Source: Pseudochrobactrum sp. sp1633
Lineage (GTDB): Bacteria > Pseudomonadota > Alphaproteobacteria > Rhizobiales > Rhizobiaceae
Assembly (NCBI RefSeq): GCF_030376605.1
Contig: NZ_JARRAE010000003.1
Span: forward strand, 1 to 64,000
Length of the DNA: 64,000 bases
Direction of reading: 5' to 3'
Of the stretch, positions 7,315-16,413 are shown piece after piece. The notes beneath the pieces are model-generated. The model did not search any database. It had not been told where the DNA came from and saw nothing but the letters and a program-made list of their open reading frames with translations. Every line of letters begins with the position of its first letter. Position 1 is the stretch's first letter. Position numbers and translations under genes: made by a program.

Positions 7315-7329
7315 GTTCTACAAATGTTC
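7315..7329 (-). promoter_or_regulatory. LexA-type SOS box (GTTC-N7-GTTC)
   Basis: GTTCTACAAATGTTC fits exactly the direct-repeat consensus GTTC-N7-GTTC known for alphaproteobacterial LexA. It lies in the only intergenic region upstream of the three cysteine-rich genes ending at 6534. A possible -35 (TTGTAG on the minus strand) overlaps it. Confidence 0.6.
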
Positions 7330-7494
7330 TCAAAACGCGAAAGAGTCAACAGGGATTATTCATGGCCTGACAGAGCTGTGAATTGTTAATGTGGGGTGGT
7401 GACCGTGAGAACAGAAAATGAATAAAAATGTAAACCGGTAGAAAAAAGCTGTAAACCAGCCTTTGCTATACTATCAATAAGGTATTGATTTATA

Positions 7495-7571
7495 TGGCGA
7501 TCCCGACTGGATTCGAACCAGTGACCGTCGGCTTAGAAGGCCGGTGCTCTATCCAGCTGAGCTACGGGACC
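7495..7571 (-). tRNA. tRNA-Arg (anticodon TCT)
   Basis: The minus strand folds as a full cloverleaf: acceptor GGTCCCG pairs with CGGGATC, the T-loop is GTTCGAATC, the anticodon loop is CTTCTAA with TCT, and CCA is encoded. Its 3' end faces the prophage region, the usual polarity for an integration site. Confidence 0.95.
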
Positions 7572-7595
7572 GCATATTTCTGAAGCGGTTTTAAA

Positions 7596-7901
7596 TCAAT
7601 GAGTCCAAGGCTGCTGACGGTCTGAACGGAAATTATCCGTATAGGAGACCTTGCGGCGTTTGGCTTCTTTAGGTTCTTCAATCCGGTATGGAATGCCATA
7701 TTTCTGCGTATAAGCGAGGGCTTCTTCGAGGCTCTCAAAGCTCATGCGGATCTGGCTCTTCATATCGCTGGAAGAAGTATAACCCATCAGCGGCTCAATT
7801 TTACGGGCCACTTCAGGCTCATATTCCAGAAGCCAGGCTTCGGTTTTAGCTTTACCGGATTGCATGGCTGTCTTGGCTGGACGATAAATACGGGCTACCA
7901 T
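7596..7901 (-). CDS. NDUFS4-like accessory protein of respiratory complex I
   Basis: The 101-residue protein matches the ETC complex I subunit conserved region (NDUFS4 / 18-kDa type): MVARIYRPAKTAMQSGKAKT at the start, MGYTSSSDM in the middle, and YTDNFRSDRQQPWTH at the C-terminus. In alphaproteobacteria this peripheral protein joins NADH:ubiquinone oxidoreductase at the inner face of the membrane. An upstream in-frame start exists, but GAGG lies 9 bases before ATG 7901, and this start gives the family's N-terminus. It lies between tRNA-Arg and tRNA-Pro on the same strand, away from any nuo genes. Confidence 0.9.
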   Translation of the reverse strand: MVARIYRPAKTAMQSGKAKTEAWLLEYEPEVARKIEPLMGYTSSSDMKSQIRMSFESLEEALAYTQKYGIPYRIEEPKEAKRRKVSYTDNFRSDRQQPWTH

Positions 7902-7999
7902 ATTCATATACCTCAGGGCACAAAAGCGACCGTCAAATCTTATGATTGCTGGTCTGTTAAACTGACGACAAAATTCACTAAAATATTCAGTACTTGTCA

Positions 8000-8076
8000 T
8001 GGTCGGAGCGAGAGGATTCGAACCTCCGACCCCCTGATCCCAAATCAGGTGCGCTACCAGGCTGCGCTACGCTCCG
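8000..8076 (-). tRNA. tRNA-Pro (anticodon TGG)
   Basis: The minus strand gives CGGAGCG/CGCTCCG acceptor arms, GTTCGAATC T-loop, anticodon loop TTTGGGA with TGG, discriminator A and an encoded CCA. Confidence 0.95.
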
Positions 8077-8172
8077 TTATCCTCAAAGGACAAGATGTTG
8101 TCTAGAATTTTCAGTGCAGGAGTGCAAGAGGCAAATCAGCACTTGCCTTCAAAAATGCATGAATGTCACATG

Positions 8173-8213
8173 ATAAAAGCGAAGACAAAGCCACTGTTTT
8201 GTCTTCGCTTTTA
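8173..8213. terminator. Bidirectional terminator hairpin
   Basis: AAAAGCGAAGACAAA pairs with TTTGTCTTCGCTTTT across a short loop, with A and T runs on both sides. It follows the minus-strand metC-like gene by about 90 bases and also faces the tRNA-Pro side. Confidence 0.75.
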
Positions 8214-8303
8214 GAAAATTTAGGCCATTGCAGATTGCAGAGCTCGCAAGAAGCTCTGCTGAATTGCTTTTTAAGTCTGACAGCCCTGATGAAACAGGCA
8301 GCT

Positions 8304-9482
8304 TTATCCCGCTGAGATTGTGGTGAGTCCCTGTTGCAGGTCATTGATCAGATCTTGCGTATCTTCAAGCCCGATCTGCAGACGGATAACAGGGCCTTCA
8401 TAAGTATGTGCAGCAACTGTACGGTCACCCAGATTCACATGGACTGCCAGACTTTCATAGCCACCCCACGAATAACCGAGGCCGAATAGTTTCAGGCTGT
8501 CGAGCAGTTTGTGAGCCTCTTCCTTACCACCCGACGCGAGCACAATGGAGAAGACGCCGCTGGCACCTTTGAAATCACGTTTCCACAGCGCATGATCAGG
8601 ATGACTTTCGAGAGCAGGGTGCAGAACGCGGGCAACCTGCGGTTGCTGTTCCAGCCAGCGGGCAATGGTCAAAGCGCTTTGCTGATGGTGGTTAAGGCGA
8701 AGTCCCATGCTGCGTAAGCCGCGCAGAATTTGATACGCATCATCGGAATTTACACACATGCCCAGCGCTGTGTAGGAGTCTTCCAGTTGCTTCCAGTGCT
8801 TTTCATTGGCGGAAATCATTCCGAACAGCACATCCGAATGACCGGAAGGATATTTCGTGCCGGCATGAATTGTAATGTCCACACCGTAATCAAGCGCTTT
8901 AAAGTAGAGCGGTGTTGCCCAGGTATTATCCATCATGACAACGATATCATGTGCGTGGGCAGCTTTTACGATTGCCGGAATGTCCTGAATTTCAAATGTG
9001 TTGGAGCCCGGTGATTCTGTGAAGACAACACGGGTATTCGGACGGATCAGAGTGGCAATATCCGCACCGATATGCGGCGGGTAATATTCAACTTCAATGC
9101 CAAAGCCTTTGAGCATGCTGTTCGCAAAGCGGCGTGTCGGATGATAAATTGTATCAACAAAAAGAATGTGATCGCCTTGCTTCAGGAATGCGAGCAGGGG
9201 AACGGACACTGCGGCCAGACCAGAGGGAACCAATAATGTACCTGCGGAGCCTTCAAGCTGGTCAATAGCGTTGCACAAGGCATCTGTCGTTGGCGTGCCG
9301 TGCGTGCCATAGGTGTATTTCTGGTTTTCGGATGCCATTGTTCCGGCATCAGGAAAGAGAACGGTGGAGGCGCGCACAACCGGCGGGTTTACAAAACCGT
9401 GATACTCATGAGGATCGTTACCGCAATGCGTGAGTATCGTATTGATACCCAAATCCCTTGTTGCCTTTCCTGAAGTGACCAT
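8304..9482 (-). CDS. metC: Cystathionine beta-lyase (MetC-type PLP enzyme)
   Basis: This 392-residue protein is a Cys/Met-metabolism PLP enzyme. The PLP-binding lysine is K210 in HAGTKYPSGHSDVLFG, and the glycine-rich YTYGTHGTPTTDAL and VPSGLAAVS segments are typical. Cystathionine beta-lyase splits cystathionine to homocysteine, pyruvate and ammonia in methionine synthesis. Closeness to the beta-lyase clade rather than gamma-synthase rests on SGLAAVSVPLLAFLK and WATPLYFKALDYG. ATG 9482 is preferred to an upstream start because AGGAGG sits 8 bases before it. It is divergent from the PAP2 phosphatase gene and next to the aap operon, as in Brucella. Substrate range is not proven. Confidence 0.85.
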   Translation of the reverse strand: MVTSGKATRDLGINTILTHCGNDPHEYHGFVNPPVVRASTVLFPDAGTMASENQKYTYGTHGTPTTDALCNAIDQLEGSAGTLLVPSGLAAVSVPLLAFLKQGDHILFVDTIYHPTRRFANSMLKGFGIEVEYYPPHIGADIATLIRPNTRVVFTESPGSNTFEIQDIPAIVKAAHAHDIVVMMDNTWATPLYFKALDYGVDITIHAGTKYPSGHSDVLFGMISANEKHWKQLEDSYTALGMCVNSDDAYQILRGLRSMGLRLNHHQQSALTIARWLEQQPQVARVLHPALESHPDHALWKRDFKGASGVFSIVLASGGKEEAHKLLDSLKLFGLGYSWGGYESLAVHVNLGDRTVAAHTYEGPVIRLQIGLEDTQDLINDLQQGLTTISAG

Positions 9483-9786
9483 AAAAACGCCTCCTGCTGC
9501 CTGTTTAGTCTGTATCATGTTGTGTGAGTCTGAGTTGGGCAGGGCTGAGAACGGAATCGATCTGTCAGAAAAAAGTATAAAATTTCAACAGGTTAATCTG
9601 TCCGTGGTTCATCTCTGTCCAGATTCTGAGAATAGACGATGAGACTAGAGCATAAACCTTGTTTTTTGCCGAGAGCATTATGCTTTTAAAAAGCGAAGCA
9701 GCCGAAGTAATTTGGCGCATAAAGAAAATTAAGTCAGAGTTACAATAGATAAATATTGTCTGACACAATTCCGGTGTGAGTGTTTG
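9483..9786. other. Divergent promoter region, metC / PAP2
   Basis: This 304-bp AT-rich gap separates two divergent genes and must hold both promoters. I found no clear operator, riboswitch or repeat in it. Confidence 0.5.
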
Positions 9787-10596
9787 ATGAGTTTACAATA
9801 CGAGTTTTCAGAATTTAAAACGGCGCTGAAAACAGGCTTTATGCGGCGCACAACAGAGCAAAAAGCTGTTGCTGAGCCAAAATTATGGCTCCCTGTTATA
9901 TCCGTTGCGGTGCTCATAACGATTGTTGTTGCCGGACTAGTCGTGCCTTTTGACGGGAACTTGTCCCGTCTTGCTGTTTCAATTGATTGGCTTCCGATAC
10001 AGCTATTGAAAAAGTTGACTAATCTGGTTCTGGCCGCACCTTATGTTGTGTTGTTTACCCTCGTTATTGTGACGGTATTGATCGTGCGATGGCGGATGCG
10101 GGGGCAGGAGGGATTTCGTCTGAAAATTCCGGAAGCGATGCATAACTATAATCGTCTGGGTTCAGTTGCGGGCCATAGCCTGTTTGCCATTTCAGCGATT
10201 CTCGGTGCCGGACTGATTGTGAATATTCTGAAATATATTGTAGGCAGACCACGACCGTTTTTGATTGATGCAGTGGGGCCATTTGGCTTCAAACCTTTTG
10301 ATTTCAGTCATGCCTATGTCAGCTTCCCGTCCGGTCATGCGTGCACGGCTGCGGTGCTCGCAACATTGCTGGCGCTTTGGTTCCCTCGTTACCGGATTTT
10401 TGCCTATGCCGGACTGGCTTTGATTGCCTCAAGCCGGGTTTTTGTGCAGGCACATTATCCCAGCGATGTCTTGATCGGCTTCGGAATCGGTACCGTTACA
10501 ACTTTGATTCTGGCTCGTTTTTTAGCGCAGTCCGGTTTATTATTTCGCTTAAACTGCGGGCAGGTGCTTCCTGAACTTAAGTACAAAGCAGGGTAA
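9787..10596 (+). CDS. PAP2-family membrane phosphatase
   Basis: The 269-residue integral membrane protein carries all three PAP2 signatures: K149-x4-R154-P (KYIVGRPRP), P181SGH184, and S216R-x5-H223-x3-D227 (SSRVFVQAHYPSD). About five or six membrane segments surround them. Family members dephosphorylate lipid phosphates (phosphatidate, undecaprenyl diphosphate) or lipid A on the periplasmic face; which applies here is not visible. ATG 9787 directly follows a TTG that could also start translation. No strong ribosome site is seen. It stands alone between metC and aapJ. Confidence 0.88.
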   Translation: MSLQYEFSEFKTALKTGFMRRTTEQKAVAEPKLWLPVISVAVLITIVVAGLVVPFDGNLSRLAVSIDWLPIQLLKKLTNLVLAAPYVVLFTLVIVTVLIVRWRMRGQEGFRLKIPEAMHNYNRLGSVAGHSLFAISAILGAGLIVNILKYIVGRPRPFLIDAVGPFGFKPFDFSHAYVSFPSGHACTAAVLATLLALWFPRYRIFAYAGLALIASSRVFVQAHYPSDVLIGFGIGTVTTLILARFLAQSGLLFRLNCGQVLPELKYKAG

Positions 10597-10912
10597 AAAC
10601 TACGCATCCGTCGCACAAATACGCAGTTTCAACGAAGCGGATAAACAGCTCTTCATTTCACATAAACAATTTTTCGTGTTTGCAGGCTTGACCCGCGGAA
10701 AATAATAGCTTTCGATAGACACAGTTTTAATTGCATGCCGTCTCCGCGATTGCGGGTCGCAGGCTGAACTGAACGGCGGAGACCGGAGGTTAAGTCTGTA
10801 GAGACAAGAGTAATATCCGTGCAAATCTATTGATTTGTCCGGACATGACAGAATGCCGAAATTAATTTTTGAATACGATTATAAATTAAACGATAAAGAG
10901 GGTGAGCATCAC
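10597..10912 (+). promoter_or_regulatory. Upstream region of the aap operon
   Basis: The 316-bp gap between the PAP2 gene and aapJ should contain the operon promoter. Its right part (10830-10905) is AT-rich. I see no reliable -35/-10 pair or operator. Confidence 0.35.
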
Positions 10913-11944
10913 ATGAAAAAAACGACTTTAATCCAATTGGCTGGTCTGGCTGCTTTGACTTTTACTGCTTCTGCAGCAACGGCTGGCACACTGGACGATG
11001 TTAAGAAAAAAGGCTTTGTGCAATGCGGTGTGAACACCGGTCTGCCGGGCTTTGCTGCGCCGGATAATAAAGGCGAATGGTCCGGTTTTGATGTGGATTA
11101 CTGCCGTGCGGTAGCATCTGCTATTTTCGGTGATAAAACGAAAGCTAAATTCACCCCGCTGAATGCTAAAGAGCGCTTTACCGCCCTGCAGTCTGGTGAA
11201 ATCGATATTCTTATCCGTAATACAACCTGGACAATCAGCCGTGATACATCACTGGGGCTGGAATTTGCCGGTGTGAACTATTTTGATGGCCAGGGCTTTA
11301 TGGTCAACAGCAAGAAACTTCCGGATATCAAATCAGCGTTGCAGCTTTCCGGCGCATCAATTTGCGTTCAGGCTGGCACAACAACTGAAATGAATATGGC
11401 CGATTACTTCAAATCCAATAAAATGGAATATAATCCGGTTGTATTTGAAAAAATCGAAGAAGCGAATGCTGCTTATGACAGCGGTCGCTGCGATGCCTAT
11501 ACAACGGACCAGTCCAGCCTTTATGGCGTGCGTCTGGCGCTTTCCAACCCGGATGACCATGTTGTGCTTCCGGAAATTATTTCCAAAGAGCCATTCGGTA
11601 TTGTTGTCCGTCAGGGTGATGCCCAATGGGCTGATGTGGCACGCTGGGTGCACAATGCGCTGCTGAACGCTGAAGAAGCAGGCATTACACAGGCTAATGT
11701 TGAAGAGATGAAAAAGTCTGATTCACCAGAAATCAAACGTATGCTCGGAACAGAGGCTGAAACCAAGATTGGTATCGATCTGGGTCTGGAAAATGACTGG
11801 GTTGTAAAGATCGTTAAAAATGTCGGCAATTACGGCGAGATTTTTGAACGTAATATCGGAACAACCAGCCCGCTGAAGATTGCACGCGGCATCAATGCAT
11901 TGTGGACCAAAGGTGGTCTGCAATACGGTATACCTATCCGTTGA
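10913..11944 (+). CDS. aapJ: General L-amino acid ABC transporter, periplasmic binding protein
   Basis: The 343-residue protein has a Sec signal peptide (MKKTTLIQLAGLAALTFTASAATA) and the family-3 solute-binding fold: GVNTGLPGFAAPDNKGEWSGFDVDYCR early, then ALQSGEIDILIRNTTWT. It follows AapJ/BztA in length and motifs. It binds polar and other L-amino acids in the periplasm and delivers them to AapQM. ATG 10913 was chosen because it places the signal peptide at residue 1 and GAGGGTGAG precedes it. A 23-base perfect hairpin follows the stop, before aapQ, likely allowing higher expression of the binding protein than of the membrane subunits. Confidence 0.93.
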   Translation: MKKTTLIQLAGLAALTFTASAATAGTLDDVKKKGFVQCGVNTGLPGFAAPDNKGEWSGFDVDYCRAVASAIFGDKTKAKFTPLNAKERFTALQSGEIDILIRNTTWTISRDTSLGLEFAGVNYFDGQGFMVNSKKLPDIKSALQLSGASICVQAGTTTEMNMADYFKSNKMEYNPVVFEKIEEANAAYDSGRCDAYTTDQSSLYGVRLALSNPDDHVVLPEIISKEPFGIVVRQGDAQWADVARWVHNALLNAEEAGITQANVEEMKKSDSPEIKRMLGTEAETKIGIDLGLENDWVVKIVKNVGNYGEIFERNIGTTSPLKIARGINALWTKGGLQYGIPIR

Positions 11945-11971
11945 TTTTAAGACTATAATGCAAGAGGGCAG

Positions 11972-11994
11972 CTGCATCACATTATGTGATGCAG
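11972..11994 (+). promoter_or_regulatory. Intercistronic stem-loop between aapJ and aapQ
   Basis: CTGCATCACA-TTA-TGTGATGCAG is a perfect 10-bp hairpin 27 bases after the aapJ stop, followed by GGCCTTTTG. It may be a leaky terminator or a block to 3' exonucleases that stabilises aapJ mRNA. The remainder of 11945-12249 shows nothing further. Confidence 0.65.
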
Positions 11995-12249
11995 ACTGGC
12001 CTTTTGTATCTGAATTGCAGACTTAATCATTTTAGCGTTCCATTCTGCATAGGCATTCATGTCTATGAGAGTGCAATAAAAACAATAAGATAGCTGATTT
12101 GTGATATCGGTGTTGACGGTATTACCTCAGACTGGCCAAATATTCCTGCTGCATTTTTCACCAAGGTACAATTGGTGCTGAGGACGAAGACAGACAGCAG
12201 ACATTTCAAATATCTGGTCAAATATCTGACAGCGGGGAATGAGGTGCGC

Positions 12250-13443
12250 ATGGCAGATCAAGGTGTCGTAACCGGCAAGCGACAGGAAACGCGGGTTTCC
12301 CTCCTGAATAATCCGAAAATGCGCGGATTATTTTATCAGGCAGTGGTTTTTATTTCCGTTTTTGGTTTGGTTTATTGGATAATAGGTAATACGGCGGCTA
12401 ACCTGCAAAAACTGAACATTGCTTCAGGTTTTGATTTTTTAAAAAGCCGCGCCGGCTTTGATGTCAGCCAGTCATTGATCAGTTATGACGCAGATTCAAA
12501 TTATGCGCGCGCTTTTCTGGTTGGGCTTCTCAATACACTTTATGTAGCGGTTTTAGGGATCATCACAGCCTCGGTGATCGGATTTCTGGTCGGTATCGGC
12601 CGTCTTTCTGGCAACTGGCTGATCGCTAAAATCTGTACAATCTATGTCGAAATTTTTCGTAACATCCCGCCATTGCTGGTTATCTTTTTCTGGTATTTCG
12701 GCGTTCTGGCCGTTTTGCCGGAGGTGCGGGGTAGTTATGCGCTGCCGCTTGGAACATATCTGAACAAACGCGGCTTTTTCTTCCCGTCCATGATTTGGGG
12801 AGAGAAAGCATGGCTCACACTGGCGGTTTTCATACTGGCGCTCGTTGCGGCTTTTGTTTTGCATCGCTGGGCGCGTGCACGCCAAATCAGAACCGGACAG
12901 ATTTTCCCGTTCTGGCGCTATGCTTTTGCTTTGGTTCTAGGGCTTCCGCTTCTCACATTTTTGATCACCGGAATGCCGGTCAGTTTTGATATGCCGACAC
13001 TTGGCTCTTTCAATCTGACAGGCGGGACACAGGTTAAGCCGGAGTTTCTGGCGCTTTATCTGGCGCTGTCCTTTTATACAGCGTCCTTTATCGCTGAAAC
13101 TGTGCGTGGTGGTATTAAAGGGGTCAATAAAGGGCAGTCTGAAGCTGCTGCCGCCCTTGGTTTGCGCAGACCGCAGGCGATGCGGCTGGTTGTAGTGCCG
13201 CAGGCGATGCGGATTATTATTCCGCCGCTCTCGAGCCAGTATCTCAATCTTACCAAAAACTCGTCTCTGGCCATTGCCATCGGTTATCCTGATCTGATGG
13301 CGGTAGGCGGCACAGTGCTCAATCAGACAGGGCAGGCAGTTGAGGTGGTTGCAATCTGGATGGTCGTTTATCTGGGGATCAGCCTTGTTACTTCCGGCTT
13401 GATGAACTGGTTCAACGCAAAAATGGCATTGGTGGAGCGGTAA
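12250..13443 (+). CDS. aapQ: General L-amino acid ABC transporter, permease AapQ
   Basis: The 397-residue inner-membrane permease has about eight hydrophobic segments and the polar-amino-acid permease signature near its C-terminal half: [20 protein letters not shown] followed by [21 protein letters not shown], the EAA loop that contacts the ATPase. The long internal segment between helices is typical of AapQ/BztB. ATG 12250 is preceded by GGGAATGAGG. A one-base gap to aapM indicates coupled expression. Confidence 0.93.
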   Translation: MADQGVVTGKRQETRVSLLNNPKMRGLFYQAVVFISVFGLVYWIIGNTAANLQKLNIASGFDFLKSRAGFDVSQSLISYDADSNYARAFLVGLLNTLYVAVLGIITASVIGFLVGIGRLSGNWLIAKICTIYVEIFRNIPPLLVIFFWYFGVLAVLPEVRGSYALPLGTYLNKRGFFFPSMIWGEKAWLTLAVFILALVAAFVLHRWARARQIRTGQIFPFWRYAFALVLGLPLLTFLITGMPVSFDMPTLGSFNLTGGTQVKPEFLALYLALSFYTASFIAETVRGGIKGVNKGQSEAAAALGLRRPQAMRLVVVPQAMRIIIPPLSSQYLNLTKNSSLAIAIGYPDLMAVGGTVLNQTGQAVEVVAIWMVVYLGISLVTSGLMNWFNAKMALVER

Positions 13444-13444
13444 G

Positions 13445-14599
13445 ATGACAAATACTGGCTTGCATTACGTTCGCTCCCAAATGGTTGATCCGATGCCGGC
13501 TCCTGCCAATCAGAAGGGAATTGCGTCATGGCTGAGAGAAAATCTGTTTTCTTCGGTCAAAGATTCGATCCTGACGATTATGGGGCTGTCACTGATTGTC
13601 TGGTTTTTACCGGGACTGATTAACTGGCTGTTTGTGAATGCGGTATGGACGGGAACTGACCGCACATTCTGCACGACTGCCGTGCAGGGTGGTTTGCAGC
13701 CCGATGGCTGGTCCGGCGCATGCTGGGCTTTTGTCGATGCCAAACTCCAGCAATTCCTCTACGGGCGTTATCCGGTAGATGAACGCTGGCGGGTGCAGCT
13801 TGTGGCACTGGTTTTTGTGCTCCTGCTTATCCCTATGCTGATCGGTAAGCTGCCGCATAAAATGCTGAACGCATTTTTGCTGTTTATCGTCTTTCCGGTT
13901 TTCACATATTTTCTGCTGGTTGGCGGCTCCTTTGGCTTGCCTCATGTTGAAACATCACTCTGGGGCGGTCTTCTTGTCACGCTGATCCTTTCCGTTGTCG
14001 GGATCTCTGTATCTCTGCCGATGGGGATTTTGCTGGCTCTGGGGCGGCGCTCCAATATGCCGGTTATCAAGGCACTGTGCGTGATCTTTATTGAGGTTAT
14101 CCGTGGTGTGCCGCTGGTGGCTCTGTTGTTTATGGCCAGCGTGATGCTGCCACTCTTCATGCCGCCAGGCACCAGCTTTGATAAATTTTTGCGGGCACTT
14201 GTCGGCGTGTCGCTGTTCGCTTCGGCCTATATGGCTGAGGTTATCCGCGGCGGTTTGCAGGCTATCCCTGCGGGGCAGTATGAGGGTGCGGATTCACTCG
14301 GCCTGCGATATTGGCAGAAAACATTGTTTATTATTCTGCCACAAACGCTGAAACTTGCTCTGCCGGGCATTGTAAATACGTTTATCGGCTTGTTCAAAGA
14401 CACAAGTCTTGTTTACATTATCGGTATGTTCGACCTGCTTGGAATCGTCAGGCAGAATTTTTCGGATGCCAGTTGGGCAACACCACAGACACCGGCAACG
14501 GGTCTTGTCTTTGCCGGATTTGTCTTCTGGATTTTCTGTTTCTGTATGTCGCGATATTCGTTATATATGGAACGAAGGCTGGATACGGGCCATCGGTAA
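13445..14599 (+). CDS. aapM: General L-amino acid ABC transporter, permease AapM
   Basis: The 384-residue second permease of the Aap system has multiple membrane helices and its own EAA loop ([20 protein letters not shown], then [20 protein letters not shown]). The N-terminal third has a non-cytoplasmic insertion ([18 protein letters not shown]), a feature of AapM/BztC-type subunits. It forms the membrane heterodimer with AapQ. A ribosome site GGAGCGG lies across the aapQ stop. An 11-bp perfect hairpin separates it from aapP. Confidence 0.93.
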   Translation: MTNTGLHYVRSQMVDPMPAPANQKGIASWLRENLFSSVKDSILTIMGLSLIVWFLPGLINWLFVNAVWTGTDRTFCTTAVQGGLQPDGWSGACWAFVDAKLQQFLYGRYPVDERWRVQLVALVFVLLLIPMLIGKLPHKMLNAFLLFIVFPVFTYFLLVGGSFGLPHVETSLWGGLLVTLILSVVGISVSLPMGILLALGRRSNMPVIKALCVIFIEVIRGVPLVALLFMASVMLPLFMPPGTSFDKFLRALVGVSLFASAYMAEVIRGGLQAIPAGQYEGADSLGLRYWQKTLFIILPQTLKLALPGIVNTFIGLFKDTSLVYIIGMFDLLGIVRQNFSDASWATPQTPATGLVFAGFVFWIFCFCMSRYSLYMERRLDTGHR

Positions 14600-14611
14600 T
14601 AAATTGGGAAA

Positions 14612-14639
14612 ATCATCCGTGATTTAAGTCACGGATGAT
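14612..14639 (+). promoter_or_regulatory. Intercistronic stem-loop between aapM and aapP
   Basis: ATCATCCGTGA and TCACGGATGAT form a perfect 11-bp stem with a 6-base loop (TTTAAG) in the 56-base gap before aapP. No T run follows, so mRNA processing or stability is more likely than termination. Confidence 0.65.
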
Positions 14640-14655
14640 CAGTGAGGAAATAAGA

Positions 14656-15462
14656 ATGAGCATGCAATCGGGCGCTTTGCTGAAGCCGACCGCTGAAGAA
14701 ACGGGAGCAATTATGGAAATATCCAAAACCGATGTGGCAGTCGATATTGTCGGAATGCATAAATGGTATGGTGAATTCCATGTGCTGCGCGACATTAATC
14801 TGCGGGTGATGCGTGGGGAGCGCATTGTCGTTGCAGGACCATCCGGCTCCGGTAAATCAACGATGATCCGTTGCATCAACCGCCTTGAAGAGCATCAGAA
14901 AGGCCAGATCATTGTCGATGGCAAAGAGCTTAGCAATGATCTGAAAAAGATTGACGAAGTGCGCCGCGAAGTCGGTATGGTTTTCCAGCATTTCAATCTC
15001 TTCCCGCATCTGACAATTCTTGAAAATTGTACGCTTGCTCCGATCTGGGTTCGCAAAATGCCGAAGAAAAAGGCAGAAGAAATTGCGATGCATTATCTGG
15101 AACGCGTGAAGATTCCGGAACAGGCCAATAAATATCCGGGTCAGCTTTCCGGTGGACAGCAGCAGCGTGTGGCGATTGCCCGCTCCCTTTGCATGAATCC
15201 GCGTATTATGCTGTTCGATGAGCCGACCTCAGCTCTTGATCCTGAAATGATCAAAGAAGTGCTGGATACAATGGTTGGTCTGGCGGAAGAAGGCATGACC
15301 ATGATCTGCGTAACCCATGAAATGGGCTTTGCACGTCAGGTTGCCAATCGCGTGATCTTCATGGATCAGGGACAGATTGTGGAGCAGAATTCACCAGCTG
15401 AATTCTTTGATAATCCGCAGCATGAACGTACAAAACTCTTCCTCAGCCAGATTCTGCATTAA
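14656..15462 (+). CDS. aapP: General L-amino acid ABC transporter, ATP-binding protein
   Basis: The 268-residue ATPase has Walker A (GPSGSGKST), the Q-loop ([12 protein letters not shown]), the ABC signature [15 protein letters not shown], Walker B ([14 protein letters not shown]) and the switch histidine (VTHEMGFA). It powers AapQM in the cytoplasm. ATG 14656 was taken because GAGGAAAT lies upstream; later in-frame Met codons exist (14713 region), and the first 25 residues are poorly conserved in the family. The gene closes the operon, followed by a strong terminator. Confidence 0.95.
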   Translation: MSMQSGALLKPTAEETGAIMEISKTDVAVDIVGMHKWYGEFHVLRDINLRVMRGERIVVAGPSGSGKSTMIRCINRLEEHQKGQIIVDGKELSNDLKKIDEVRREVGMVFQHFNLFPHLTILENCTLAPIWVRKMPKKKAEEIAMHYLERVKIPEQANKYPGQLSGGQQQRVAIARSLCMNPRIMLFDEPTSALDPEMIKEVLDTMVGLAEEGMTMICVTHEMGFARQVANRVIFMDQGQIVEQNSPAEFFDNPQHERTKLFLSQILH

Positions 15463-15486
15463 TCAGTTCTGTACTTTGAATAAAAA

Positions 15487-15515
15487 ACACCCGCAGCGAA
15501 AACTGCGGGTGTTTT
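15487..15515. terminator. Terminator of the aap operon, shared with the convergent gene
   Basis: ACACCCGCAG-CGAAAA-CTGCGGGTGT is followed by TTTT, with an A run on the left. It lies between aapP and the convergent VOC gene and can work both ways. Confidence 0.9.
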
Positions 15516-15523
15516 TATTTCTG

Positions 15524-15901
15524 CTATTCGTCGTGAGGGCCTTCGCAAAACTGAATGCGATTTCCGAACGGATCAATCACGGCCAGAATACGCCCCCAAG
15601 GCTGGCTTTCTATGCCGGGGCGCAGAAAACGGTATTTACGGGCGCTGATCTCCTGATGCAGGGCATCCACTCCCTGCAGGCGCACAAAAATATTGGCGCC
15701 GGGGCTGCCGTCACCATGATGCTCACTTAAGTGAAGAATGAGATTGCCGCGTGAAATCTGCATATAAAGCGGCATATTGGCTGCAAAACGATGCTCCCAA
15801 TCACACTGGAATCCCAGATAATCGAGATAGAATTCTTTGGCTTTATCAATGTCGAAGATTCTGAAAATCGGGCAGACTTGTTCAAACTGAACGGTATTCA
15901 T
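15524..15901 (-). CDS. VOC-superfamily (glyoxalase/bleomycin-resistance fold) protein
   Basis: The 125-residue protein has the paired beta-alpha-beta-beta-beta units of the vicinal-oxygen-chelate fold: FDIDKAKEFYLDYLGFQCDW in the first half, and GRILAVIDPFGNRIQFCE with the metal-site glutamine/glutamate pattern at the end. Length and the segment GANIFVRLQGVDALHQEI resemble bleomycin-binding or uncharacterised glyoxalase-like proteins. No substrate can be assigned. It is the first of a run of VOC and GNAT genes. Confidence 0.8.
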   Translation of the reverse strand: MNTVQFEQVCPIFRIFDIDKAKEFYLDYLGFQCDWEHRFAANMPLYMQISRGNLILHLSEHHGDGSPGANIFVRLQGVDALHQEISARKYRFLRPGIESQPWGRILAVIDPFGNRIQFCEGPHDE

Positions 15902-15999
15902 GTGGGGCGCGCTCCGCTGTCAAATTCGCACCTATTATAAAATATGCCTGTAAAATTCATATTAAAAAACATCTGTCGGGCAGAACAAGGAGAGCAGAA

Positions 16000-16413
16000 T
16001 TGCAATATCAGTGGCTCAACCGTCTGGAACAAAAACATCACAAGAGTTTTTATCAGCTCTACACGAAAGAATGGTGGACGCAAAACCGTTCCTACGATGA
16101 TGCAATCAAAATGCTTGACCATTGCGGTCTGATTATTGCCTGTTGTGATATGCAGGATCGTGTCATTGCTTTTGCTCGTGTGCTGACGGATTACACGTTC
16201 AAAGCGCTGATATTTGATGTGATCGTGGATGATAGCGTGCGCGGGCAGGGGCTTGGGCAGGAGATTATGACACGCATACTCAATCACCCTGATTTACATC
16301 AGGTGCAGAGTTTTGAACTGTATTGTCCGGAGCGCCTGATACCATTTTATGAAAAACAGGGCTTTGTTAAAGGCTCATCAAGCCTGATGTTTCAACAATG
16401 CGGAACTCTGTGA
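16000..16413 (+). CDS. GNAT-family N-acetyltransferase
   Basis: This 137-residue single-domain GNAT protein has the acetyl-CoA pyrophosphate-binding segment VRGQGLGQEIM after a central strand (FDVIVDD) and the C-terminal PFYEKQGF motif. The substrate is unknown. Translation probably begins at TTG 16000, because AAGGAGA lies 6-8 bases before it and no ATG occurs near. Its stop abuts the end of the convergent VOC gene (16414) without any gap, so the two transcripts must overlap. Confidence 0.8.
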   Translation: MQYQWLNRLEQKHHKSFYQLYTKEWWTQNRSYDDAIKMLDHCGLIIACCDMQDRVIAFARVLTDYTFKALIFDVIVDDSVRGQGLGQEIMTRILNHPDLHQVQSFELYCPERLIPFYEKQGFVKGSSSLMFQQCGTL

